A stretch of DNA of 64,000 nucleotides from an uncultured Eubacterium sp. (GTDB lineage: Bacteria; Bacillota; Clostridia; Lachnospirales; Lachnospiraceae). The translations under genes were made by a program, and so were the position numbers. The notes beneath the pieces were generated by a model. It ran no database searches. It worked only from the letters and a program-made list of their open reading frames with translations, and had not been told where the DNA came from. The first letter of the stretch is position 1; every line of letters begins with the position of its first letter. The stretch spans positions 138,629 through 202,628 of the forward strand of contig CAJUTR010000001.1 in NCBI GenBank assembly GCA_910589665.1, in the 5' to 3' direction. Shown here in pieces: positions 43,020 through 51,058 of the stretch.

Positions 43020-43376
43020 ATGAGAAAGAACAGCGTAAAAAATATTCGTATCAACAGTGAGGTCCAGCGGGAGATGAGCCGGATCATCTCCGAGGAAATA
43101 AAAGATCCAAGAGTGCATCCGATGACGTCGGTGATGGGGGTCGAGGTTACGCCGGATCTGAAATATGCGAAAATATTCATTAGTGTATTTGGGAGTGAGG
43201 AGGAGAAGGAAAAGACGATGGAAGGGTTGAAAAAGAGCGCTTCCTTTGCCAGGGTACAGTTGGCAAAAAGAATGAATCTCAGAAATACGCCGGAACTTAC
43301 TTTTGTTTTGGATCACTCGATCGAGTATGGGGTAAACATGTCAAAGAGGATTGACGAGGTCAATCATAAAAAGTAA
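43020..43376 (+). CDS. rbfA: Ribosome-binding factor A
   Basis: A 118-residue RbfA, a 30S maturation factor. Typical are NSEVQREMSRIISEEIKDPR, then VEVTPDLKYAKIFISVFG and LRNTPELTFVLDHSIEYG. ATG 43020 follows a GGGG ribosome site; an in-frame ATG at 43008 has none. The 100 bases before it are GC-rich and unexplained. Confidence 0.95.
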   Translation: MRKNSVKNIRINSEVQREMSRIISEEIKDPRVHPMTSVMGVEVTPDLKYAKIFISVFGSEEEKEKTMEGLKKSASFARVQLAKRMNLRNTPELTFVLDHSIEYGVNMSKRIDEVNHKK

Positions 43377-43387
43377 GGAGGGATACG

Positions 43388-44347
43388 ATGAACGTTTTGC
43401 TGCGGGAAATATCAAAGGCGCATACGATTGCTATTTGCGGGCATATCCGGCCCGACGGCGACTGCGTCGGTTCCTGTATGGGACTGTACTCTTATCTGTC
43501 TGACTGTTATCCGGAAAAACAGGTAACCGTTTATTTGGAAGAAGTGCCGGAAGCATTTTCCTATTTGGAAAAGAAAGAGGCATTCCTGCCAAAGGCGGAT
43601 ACATACGATTTGTTTATTTCTCTTGACTGCGGTGCCATCGACCGGTTTGGGGACGCGCAGGAGGTGTTTCGCAGGGCGGAGAGGACACTGAATATCGATC
43701 ATCATATCAGTAATGAGGAATTTGCCGATGTAAACCATGTGGAAGCATCGGCAAGTTCTACGAGTGAAGTTTTGTGCAGCATGATGGAAATGGATAAGAT
43801 CGGGACGTTTACTGCGGAGGCGCTCTATACGGGGATCGTTCATGATACGGGCGTGTTTAAACATTCGAATACCGGGAAACGGACGATGGAGTTGACGGGG
43901 CAATTGATGGAAAAAGGAATCCCATTTGGTGAGATCATCGACGAGAGTTTCTACCAGAAGACATATAAGCAGCTCCAGATCATGGGCCGCTGTCTGCTCG
44001 AGAGTGTGCGGGTCATGGACGGCCAGTGCATCTTCTGTGTTGTCCCGAAATGGATCATGGATTTCTATGGGGCCAAGCCTTCAGATCTGTCCGGGGTCAT
44101 TGATGAACTGCGGACGACAGAAGGAGTGGAAGTCGCTATCGTTATTACTGAGAGGGACACGTCGGAATACAAGGTGAGTATGCGTTCGAACCATGTGGTA
44201 GATGTGAGCAGGATTGCTACCTTTTTTGGCGGCGGCGGACATATCCGCGCGGCCGGCTGTGAGATGCGGGGTTCCGCGTTTGACGTCATCAACAATCTGA
44301 CGGAACACATAGAGAAGCAGTTAGGAAGCGGTGGTGCGGCGGAATGA
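43388..44347 (+). CDS. nrnA: DHH-family nanoRNase / pAp phosphatase NrnA
   Basis: A 319-residue DHH-DHHA1 protein. Motifs: ICGHIRPDGDCVGS, the Asp in LDCGAID, LNIDHHISN (DHH), and the C-terminal GGGGHIRAAGCEM. NrnA degrades very short RNAs and pAp. It lies between rbfA and truB, a usual clostridial arrangement. A second, different DHH protein lies at 34520. Confidence 0.93.
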   Translation: MNVLLREISKAHTIAICGHIRPDGDCVGSCMGLYSYLSDCYPEKQVTVYLEEVPEAFSYLEKKEAFLPKADTYDLFISLDCGAIDRFGDAQEVFRRAERTLNIDHHISNEEFADVNHVEASASSTSEVLCSMMEMDKIGTFTAEALYTGIVHDTGVFKHSNTGKRTMELTGQLMEKGIPFGEIIDESFYQKTYKQLQIMGRCLLESVRVMDGQCIFCVVPKWIMDFYGAKPSDLSGVIDELRTTEGVEVAIVITERDTSEYKVSMRSNHVVDVSRIATFFGGGGHIRAAGCEMRGSAFDVINNLTEHIEKQLGSGGAAE

Positions 44348-44355
44348 GGGAACAC

Positions 44356-45273
44356 ATGGATGGGATCCTGAATGTCCACAAGGAAAAGGGGTTTACGTCA
44401 CATGACGTGGTGGCAAAGCTGCGTGGGATCTTAAAACAGAAAAAAATCGGACATACCGGCACGCTTGACCCGGACGCAACCGGAGTGCTGCCGGTATGTC
44501 TTGGAAGGGCGACGAAAGTATGTGAGTATTTGACGGACCGCTCCAAAACATATGTGGCCCGTGTTCGGCTCGGTGTCGTGACGGATACGCAGGATCTGTC
44601 GGGGCGTGTATTGGAGGAACATCCGGTCCAGGTGACCAAAGAAGAACTGATAGAGGCGGTATCTGGTTTTGTCGGTGAGATCTGGCAGACGCCGCCGATG
44701 TATTCGGCGGTAAAAGTGAATGGAAAACGATTGTATGAGCTGGCGAGACAGGGACTGGAAGTCGAGCGGAAGAAGCGTAAGATCACAGTACATTCGTGCA
44801 GCATTACAGATTATGCTGCGGAAGAACAAACCTTTGTGATGGAGGTTCACTGTTCCAAGGGAACATACATCCGGACTCTTTGCCACGATATCGGTGAGTG
44901 TCTGGGTTGCGGCGCTGCGATGGCATCCCTCGTGCGCACGCGGTCAGGAATATTTTCGCTCGAGGGAGCGCTGACGTTGTCGGAGATTGAACAAAAGGCG
45001 CAGGATGGAACACTGGATGGAGCCGTGCTGCCGATTGATGCCATTTTTCATGATCATCCTGAAATTATCGTATCGCAGTCAGGACTCCGTTATCTCCAGA
45101 ATGGAAATGCCCTGCGGCAGGAGTGGTGCGGGGCGGCAGGCTGTGCGGGGCACGGAGAGACTGTCCGGATGTACGGCCCAGACCGCACGTTTTATGCACT
45201 GTATCAATATGACGAAAAAAAGCGTATTTTTACAAATGTGAAGATGTTTTACAATGCTGCCGGCCAGTCATGA
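44356..45273 (+). CDS. truB: tRNA pseudouridine-55 synthase TruB
   Basis: About 305 residues. The catalytic Asp is in GTLDPDATGVLPVCLGRATK; other motifs are QTPPMYSAVKVNGKRLYELA and CSKGTYIRTLCHDIG. Two starts are possible: ATG 44344, overlapping the nrnA stop by ATGA, or ATG 44356 after TGAGGG; the second matches the family start (MDGILNVHKEKG). Confidence 0.95.
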   Translation: MDGILNVHKEKGFTSHDVVAKLRGILKQKKIGHTGTLDPDATGVLPVCLGRATKVCEYLTDRSKTYVARVRLGVVTDTQDLSGRVLEEHPVQVTKEELIEAVSGFVGEIWQTPPMYSAVKVNGKRLYELARQGLEVERKKRKITVHSCSITDYAAEEQTFVMEVHCSKGTYIRTLCHDIGECLGCGAAMASLVRTRSGIFSLEGALTLSEIEQKAQDGTLDGAVLPIDAIFHDHPEIIVSQSGLRYLQNGNALRQEWCGAAGCAGHGETVRMYGPDRTFYALYQYDEKKRIFTNVKMFYNAAGQS

Positions 45274-45309
45274 CACAATTACGTTCCGGCGCAGAAAAGA
45301 GGAATGGAT

Positions 45310-46209
45310 ATGATCGTATTGGAAAAGATGCCATACCGGCTGGAACATACGGCGATATGTATCGGAAAATTTGACGGTCTGCACAGCGGGCACCGCCTGC
45401 TGATCGATAGCATCCGTGAGTATGAAAACAAACAAAAAGTCCTGTTTACCTTTTCATTTCCGGATACCGGTTCGATCTACAGTGAACAGGAAAAGCGGTT
45501 TTTGGCAGAAAAACTCGGGATCGATGTCTATATAAACTGTCCGTTTGATGACAGGCTTTCGCATATGTTACCAGAAGAATTTCTAGATGAAGTGTTACGG
45601 GGACAGTGTGGTGCTGACGCCATCTCGGTGGGGGAAGACTTCCGCTTTGGATTTGGTCGGAGCGGGGATGTTGATTACCTTCGCGACCGCAGTGAGAGGG
45701 ACGGATTTGCCCTGCACGTAGTTCCAAAGAAAGAGATGTTTGGCGGGCCGGTGAGCAGTACCCGCATACGAAAGCTCTTAGTGGATGGAGAGATCGGGAA
45801 GGCGGGGGAACTGCTAGGTCAGCCATATTTTATTTACGGAACGGTGTGCCACGGGAATCAGATCGCCAGAGCCAGGCTGGATATGCCGACGGCGAACCAG
45901 ATCCCCCCGCCGGAAAAGATACTTCCGCCCTATGGGGTGTATGCCTCTCGGGTGTGGACAAAACATGGCATCTACGACGGCGTTACGAATATAGGTAGAA
46001 AACCAACGATTCCCGGAGAGAACGCGGCGGGAGTGGAAACTCATATTTTTGAGTTCGATTCCGATCTGTACGGGACAAAACTCTGCGTGGAACTGCATTC
46101 GTTTTTGCGCAGGGAGCAGAAATTTTCCAGTTTAGGCGCACTTCGTGAGCAGATGAAGGCGGATAAGGAACGATGTGCAGCGTATTTTAGAACACGGGGC
46201 ATACAGTAG
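45310..46209 (+). CDS. ribF: Bifunctional riboflavin kinase / FMN adenylyltransferase
   Basis: About 299 residues. The N-terminal adenylyltransferase has IGKFDGLHSGHRLLI and SSTRIRKLL; the C-terminal kinase has GQPYFIYGTVCHGNQIARARLDMPTAN-type motifs, of which PTAN is the metal/ATP site. It makes FMN and FAD from riboflavin. ATG 45310 is chosen: AAGAGGA overlaps the in-frame ATG 45304. No FMN riboswitch precedes it. Confidence 0.95.
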   Translation: MIVLEKMPYRLEHTAICIGKFDGLHSGHRLLIDSIREYENKQKVLFTFSFPDTGSIYSEQEKRFLAEKLGIDVYINCPFDDRLSHMLPEEFLDEVLRGQCGADAISVGEDFRFGFGRSGDVDYLRDRSERDGFALHVVPKKEMFGGPVSSTRIRKLLVDGEIGKAGELLGQPYFIYGTVCHGNQIARARLDMPTANQIPPPEKILPPYGVYASRVWTKHGIYDGVTNIGRKPTIPGENAAGVETHIFEFDSDLYGTKLCVELHSFLRREQKFSSLGALREQMKADKERCAAYFRTRGIQ

Positions 46210-46247
46210 AAAAAAGAGCGCATAGCGGCGCAGAAATGGAGAATACT

Positions 46248-47885
46248 ATGGAATTGGCATTGCAGATCATGGCAGGGGTTGGTTTGTTTTTATATGGCAT
46301 GCAGCTGATGAGCGACGGCCTGCAGAAGGTCGCCGGCGGAAAGATGCGTACGATTCTTGAGAAATTAACGACGAATCCATTTATGGGACTTCTGCTCGGT
46401 ATTGTGTTTACTGGTATCATCCAGTCGTCCAACGCTACGACAGTGCTCGTTGTCAGTTTTGTAAACAGCGGCCTGATGAACCTCTCCCAATCGGTGGGCG
46501 TCATCATGGGGGCCAATATCGGTACGACCGTAACCGGCCAGCTCGTATCATTTAAGCTGGACGCGGTGGCGCCGCTTTTTATCATTGTCGGCGTTGTCAT
46601 GGTCATGTTTATAAAAAAACCGATGATCCGGCGGATCGGAGAAGTTCTGCTCGGTTTCGGCGTGTTGTTTTTTGGAATGTCCACGCTTTCTTCTTCGGTG
46701 GACCAGCTCAATGAGGTAGAAGCGATTAAGCATTTATTCAGCAGTCTGACCAATCCGTTTATAGCGGTGCTGATCGGATTTCTCGCGACGTCGATCCTGC
46801 AGAGCGCGTCCGCGTCTGTCGGGATCCTGATCGTGCTTGCTTCGTCGGGTCTTATGGATCTGAACATTTGTTATTATGTCATAATGGGATGTAACATCGG
46901 TGCGTGTGGTTCGGCGGTACTGGCGAGCCTGAGCGGAACGAAAGACGCGAAGCGCGCGGCGATGCTCCACGTTTCCTTTAATGTGATCGGACTTGTGATC
47001 GTCATGGTACTGCTTGCGATCTGCGGGGAGCCGATCATGTCAGCGATACATGCGCTGTCAGCGTCAACGGTGGATAGCGGACTGCGCGCCGGCCGGGATG
47101 TGGCAAATATCAATACGATCATCAAAGTGTTCCAGGTGATCGTTCTGTTCCCGCTCAGCAAGTTCCTGATCCGGCTGTCTTATGTGATCATACCAGGCGA
47201 GGATGAGGAAGTCCACGGAATGGAACTAAAATTTATTGGAAAACACGCGATCTTCAACCTGACGACAGCGCTCCCGCAGGCAGTGAGCGAGGCCGAGCGC
47301 ATGGGAAAAATGGCTGTCCATAATCTGAACCGTGCGATGGAAGCCTTGTTAGAACGGGACGAGGAAGCACTTGAGGATGTTTACAAAAAAGAAAATGTCA
47401 TAGATTACCTGAATACGGAAATATCAAACTATCTGGTGAAGATCAACCAGTTATCGCTGCCGATCCAGGACCGTAAACAGCTGGGGGCGATGTTTCACGT
47501 CGTAAACGACATGGAGCGGATCGGCGACCATGCGGAAAATATAGCCGACTTTGCGAAAACCGTTATGTCAGCGGACCTGAAATTCTCAAAAAAAGCGCAA
47601 AATGAACTGCGCCAGATGTTTGAAAAGGTGACGCAGCTCCTTACATATTCCATCAATATGTTTGTGACAGGGGACGATGTCCATGCGGAAGAAATACAGA
47701 AACTGGAAAACGAAATCGATAAGATGGAAAAGAAGCTTCAGAAAAAACATATCAACCGTTTGGCAAATCATAAATGTGAACCACATGCCGCTATGATCTT
47801 TTCCGATCTGCTCAGTAATCTGGAGCGTGTCGCGGATCACGGCACGAATATCGCCTTTGCCGAGCAGGAAGACGAGGAGGAGTGA
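46248..47885 (+). CDS. Na+/phosphate cotransporter with PhoU-like domain
   Basis: About 545 residues. Two repeated membrane halves carry the QSS motifs of the family (GIIQSSNATTVLVVSFVNSG and TSILQSASASVGILIVL). The C-terminal 200 residues (about 345-540) are helical and PhoU-like, with HVVNDMERIGDHAENIADFA. It takes up phosphate with sodium. ATG 46248 has GGAG 6 bases before it; in-frame ATG 46236 lacks a site. Confidence 0.92.
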   Translation: MELALQIMAGVGLFLYGMQLMSDGLQKVAGGKMRTILEKLTTNPFMGLLLGIVFTGIIQSSNATTVLVVSFVNSGLMNLSQSVGVIMGANIGTTVTGQLVSFKLDAVAPLFIIVGVVMVMFIKKPMIRRIGEVLLGFGVLFFGMSTLSSSVDQLNEVEAIKHLFSSLTNPFIAVLIGFLATSILQSASASVGILIVLASSGLMDLNICYYVIMGCNIGACGSAVLASLSGTKDAKRAAMLHVSFNVIGLVIVMVLLAICGEPIMSAIHALSASTVDSGLRAGRDVANINTIIKVFQVIVLFPLSKFLIRLSYVIIPGEDEEVHGMELKFIGKHAIFNLTTALPQAVSEAERMGKMAVHNLNRAMEALLERDEEALEDVYKKENVIDYLNTEISNYLVKINQLSLPIQDRKQLGAMFHVVNDMERIGDHAENIADFAKTVMSADLKFSKKAQNELRQMFEKVTQLLTYSINMFVTGDDVHAEEIQKLENEIDKMEKKLQKKHINRLANHKCEPHAAMIFSDLLSNLERVADHGTNIAFAEQEDEEE

Positions 47886-47893
47886 TTTCCCTT

Positions 47894-48736
47894 ATGTCGA
47901 TATTAGTAGTGTGCGCCGCGCTGTTTGCCGGACTGCTTATATATGGCTATGTTTCTAATTTCTTTTTCCGAGCGGAGCATTACACGGTTCCGGTATCCGG
48001 CCTGGATCAGGGACAGCCGGTCCGTATCGTAATGCTAGCGGATCTTCATGGAACGGTATTTGGCAGGAACAATGAGCGCCTGATCCGAAAGATCGACAGC
48101 CTGCACCCGGATATGATCTGTATCGCAGGCGACATGACCGTAAAAGACGGCAGGGGATCGGCGGCATGTATTGCCCTGTGCAAGGAAATCGTCCGTCTCT
48201 GCCCTGTGTACTATGCGATGGGAAATCATGAGATTCGGATGGAACATTACCAGGATTTTAGTTCCGAACTCAAAAAAGCAGGGGTGTTTGTACTCGACAA
48301 TGAGTATGCCCGTTTTTTTGCTTCCGGAAAAAATATCGGCGTGTATGGCTGGAGCGCTGGAGAATGGTTTTATCACAAATGCTGGCACAAGAGGATCCTG
48401 ACCGTAAAAGAGCTGGAACATCAGCTCGGCGTGCCGGGGCAGGGGACATTCCATATCCTATTGGCGCACAATCCGGAATACTTCCAGACGTATTGTGAGT
48501 GGGGAGCGGATCTGGTACTTTCGGGTCATGTCCACGGCGGCATTGCCAGGCTGCCGTGGTTCGGCGGCGTGATCTCGCCGTCCCTCAGATTGTTTCCCAA
48601 ATATGACGCCGGCGAGTTCCGGGAGCGATATGGAACGATGATTCTCTCTCGCGGTCTGGGCACACATCACATCCGGCTGCGGTTTTTTAATGTACCCGAA
48701 ATTTCGGTGATCGATCTGATTGGAAAAAGTAGTTAA
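47894..48736 (+). CDS. Membrane-anchored metallophosphoesterase
   Basis: About 280 residues with an N-terminal membrane segment (about 1-20) and a calcineurin-like domain. All five metal motifs are present: ADLHG, AGDM, GNHE, LLAHNPE and SGHVHGG. Relatives (YkuE/YaeI type) act on lipid-linked phosphates, but the substrate is open. GTG 47882 would overlap the previous stop; ATG 47894 has more reasonable spacing from GAGGAGG. Confidence 0.9.
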   Translation: MSILVVCAALFAGLLIYGYVSNFFFRAEHYTVPVSGLDQGQPVRIVMLADLHGTVFGRNNERLIRKIDSLHPDMICIAGDMTVKDGRGSAACIALCKEIVRLCPVYYAMGNHEIRMEHYQDFSSELKKAGVFVLDNEYARFFASGKNIGVYGWSAGEWFYHKCWHKRILTVKELEHQLGVPGQGTFHILLAHNPEYFQTYCEWGADLVLSGHVHGGIARLPWFGGVISPSLRLFPKYDAGEFRERYGTMILSRGLGTHHIRLRFFNVPEISVIDLIGKSS

Positions 48737-48761
48737 ATATGCGGTTCATCCTGAAAAGTCC

Positions 48762-48790
48762 TTGTGATAAAAGTAGTATTGTGTTAAAAT
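48762..48790 (+). promoter_or_regulatory. Sigma-A promoter of the first chemoreceptor gene
   Basis: TTGTGA at 48762-48767, 17 bases, TAAAAT at 48785-48790 with TGT before it (extended -10). No sigma-28-type box was seen here, although many chemoreceptor genes use sigma-28. Confidence 0.68.
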
Positions 48791-48830
48791 AGAAGTGAAA
48801 TAGAAATGGTAGATAAATTACCGGCGGACG

Positions 48831-48849
48831 AAAGCAGGTGAGCTGCTTT
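48831..48849 (+). other. Hairpin in the 5' leader of the first chemoreceptor mRNA
   Basis: AAAGCAG (48831-48837), loop GTGAG, CTGCTTT (48843-48849): a perfect 7-bp stem ending 6 bases before the GGAGGA ribosome site. There is no T-run. It does not match the c-di-GMP riboswitch consensus as I recall it. Confidence 0.55.
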
Positions 48850-48863
48850 AGACAGGAGGAAGT

Positions 48864-50903
48864 ATGTTAAAAAACTGGAAAATGGGGTTTGTAATTGCGT
48901 CTATTGTTGCCGTTATTTCAGCAGTGTCGATGGGGGTGGTATTTTATATATCCAACAGCAATATCACCTCGGTGCTGATCAATGATGTGGAAAATAACAT
49001 GCAGACATCTCTGGATGCAAAAACGAAGCTGATCGATGAGTATATATTAAATGCGGAGGAACAGCTCGTATCGTTCTCAAAGGAACGAGATATTTTTGAA
49101 TTTTTACGCGATACAGGCAATAAGCAGAAACAGGAAGAATTGCAGGATTATAATTCACAGTATTTTGCAGCGCTTGAAGGCTGGGAGGGGTTATATGTCT
49201 GTGACTGGAAAACCGAAACGCTGACCCATTCGAACACGTCTGCGGTGGGGTTGGTACTTCGCGAAGGCGATTCACTCAAGCAGCTTCATGAAAATCTGAC
49301 ATCTGCAAAGGACGGCGTGTTTAATACGGGTATATTGAAGTCACCGGCATCGGGACAGCTTATCATATCCATGTATGTCCCGATTTATGATGGGGATACC
49401 CCTCTCGGTTTTGTAGGAGGAGCGATCCAGACGGATGGACTTTCCCAGCAGCTGGATGCCGTTTCCACACACGGCATTGAGAATACGACCTATTCACTGA
49501 TCAATGTGGGAAAGAAGCAGTACATTTTTGACGATAACGCGGATCTGATCCTGACAGAGATCCAGGACACCAACCTTCTTAATGTCATTTCCATGATCGA
49601 TGGCGGGAAGGAAACAGGCCAGGTTACATATAACGGCGAAGACGGCGTGGAATACTTCTCTGTTTTTAAGTCGATTCCAGAGAGGGCATGGGCGCTTGTG
49701 ATCCGGAATGATAAGGCTGAATTATATCAGCCCGTGTACAAGAGCCGGCTGGTTTTGGGTATCGTTTGCGTATTGGCCTTTCTTTTGATCACAGTCATGT
49801 CATGGGCGATGATCACGATCAATCTGAAACCGCTCAAAACAGTGATCAAAAAGATTGAGAAGATCGAGAACCTCGACCTGAGCGAAGACAATATGATCCA
49901 GGGTTATATCGGGCGCAGGAGTGAGGTCGGTAAGCTGGCGACGGCGGTGGATTCCCTTACGGTTACGTTCCGGAAGATGCTGCATACGTTAAATGATTGT
50001 TCAGAGTCCTTAGTCGGAAGTTCGGAGACGATGCGGACGGCATCAAAGGACCTGATGGGGAGCGTGGAAGACAATTCGGCGACGACGGAGGAATTGTCAG
50101 CCAGCATCCTGAACACAAACTCATCCATACAGGTAGTTACAGGTGAGGTTGAGAAGATCCATGATATCGTAGGCGATATAACGGATCGCGCCCAGGACGG
50201 AAGCGAAAAGAGCGAGACGCTGATCCAGACAGCAAACACGATGAGTAAAACGGCTGCGGATACGCTGGAAAACAATACGAAAAAAGTTGTGGAAACGAAG
50301 AGGAACATCGAAGAGGCAATGCACAATCTCCAGTCCCTTGTGAAGATCAATGAGATGGCAACTCAGATCTTGGATATTACGAGTCAGACGAATCTGCTCT
50401 CACTGAACGCTTCGATTGAGGCGGCAAGGGCAGGGGAGGCCGGAAAGGGATTTGCTGTCGTTGCCGGGGAGATTGGAAGTCTGGCGGAGAATTCTTCTGA
50501 GACAGTCAATCAGATCCAGGCGCTCTGCAAGGATGCGAATAAGAGTATAGAAAGCGTGAAGGAGTGCTTTGAAGATATCATCGCGTTTATGGAAACGGAT
50601 GTATCGGGTAAATTCCAGGAGTTTGCAGATATGGCCAGCCAGTATGAAGCGGTGGTAAACGACATCCGGCAAGTGATTCATAGTATACATAGCAAAACTT
50701 CTGTATTTTCGGAAAGTGCGACGAATATCCGGGATCAGATCAATAACGTCAGGATGGCGTCCAATGACAATGAACAAGGGGTGGATGATATCATTGTCAA
50801 AAATGATCTAACGACACAAACGGCGGACGCCATTATCAAAATTGCGGATGTAAACCAGTCGAATGTGGAAGCGATCAAAGAGATCGTAGATATGTTCAAG
50901 TAG
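48864..50903 (+). CDS. Methyl-accepting chemotaxis protein with Cache sensor
   Basis: A 679-residue chemoreceptor. First membrane segment about 8-30, an extracellular Cache-type sensor (about 35-290), second membrane segment (about 295-318), HAMP (about 318-372) and a signalling domain. The hairpin tip is clear in QTNLLSLNASIEAARAGEAG. There is no C-terminal CheR-tether pentapeptide. The ligand is unknown. It is a paralogue of the next gene, sharing layout and sensor motifs. Confidence 0.95.
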   Translation: MLKNWKMGFVIASIVAVISAVSMGVVFYISNSNITSVLINDVENNMQTSLDAKTKLIDEYILNAEEQLVSFSKERDIFEFLRDTGNKQKQEELQDYNSQYFAALEGWEGLYVCDWKTETLTHSNTSAVGLVLREGDSLKQLHENLTSAKDGVFNTGILKSPASGQLIISMYVPIYDGDTPLGFVGGAIQTDGLSQQLDAVSTHGIENTTYSLINVGKKQYIFDDNADLILTEIQDTNLLNVISMIDGGKETGQVTYNGEDGVEYFSVFKSIPERAWALVIRNDKAELYQPVYKSRLVLGIVCVLAFLLITVMSWAMITINLKPLKTVIKKIEKIENLDLSEDNMIQGYIGRRSEVGKLATAVDSLTVTFRKMLHTLNDCSESLVGSSETMRTASKDLMGSVEDNSATTEELSASILNTNSSIQVVTGEVEKIHDIVGDITDRAQDGSEKSETLIQTANTMSKTAADTLENNTKKVVETKRNIEEAMHNLQSLVKINEMATQILDITSQTNLLSLNASIEAARAGEAGKGFAVVAGEIGSLAENSSETVNQIQALCKDANKSIESVKECFEDIIAFMETDVSGKFQEFADMASQYEAVVNDIRQVIHSIHSKTSVFSESATNIRDQINNVRMASNDNEQGVDDIIVKNDLTTQTADAIIKIADVNQSNVEAIKEIVDMFK

Positions 50904-50965
50904 GAACGGACTGGTTTGAAGCGGTCAGAGATCGCAGCGTATCATGCAAATTCTTTCAAAGTTAC

Positions 50966-50994
50966 TTGCATTCGATTTACATTTAGTTTATAAT
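50966..50994 (+). promoter_or_regulatory. Sigma-A promoter of the second chemoreceptor gene
   Basis: TTGCAT at 50966-50971, 17 bases, TATAAT at 50989-50994, about 65 bases before the ATG. The two receptor genes can therefore be expressed separately. Confidence 0.75.
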
Positions 50995-51058
50995 TATGGT
51001 AAGAAAATGACTAGTAATAGGGGGTTGGAGTAATACAAAATTTCAGGAGGAAATAAGC

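Noticed and set aside
45274..45309. FMN riboswitch before ribF
   Set aside because: Only 36 bases separate truB and ribF, with no RFN element.
48791..48863. c-di-GMP riboswitch in the chemoreceptor leader
   Set aside because: Only a simple 7-bp hairpin is present; the conserved aptamer bases I would expect are absent.
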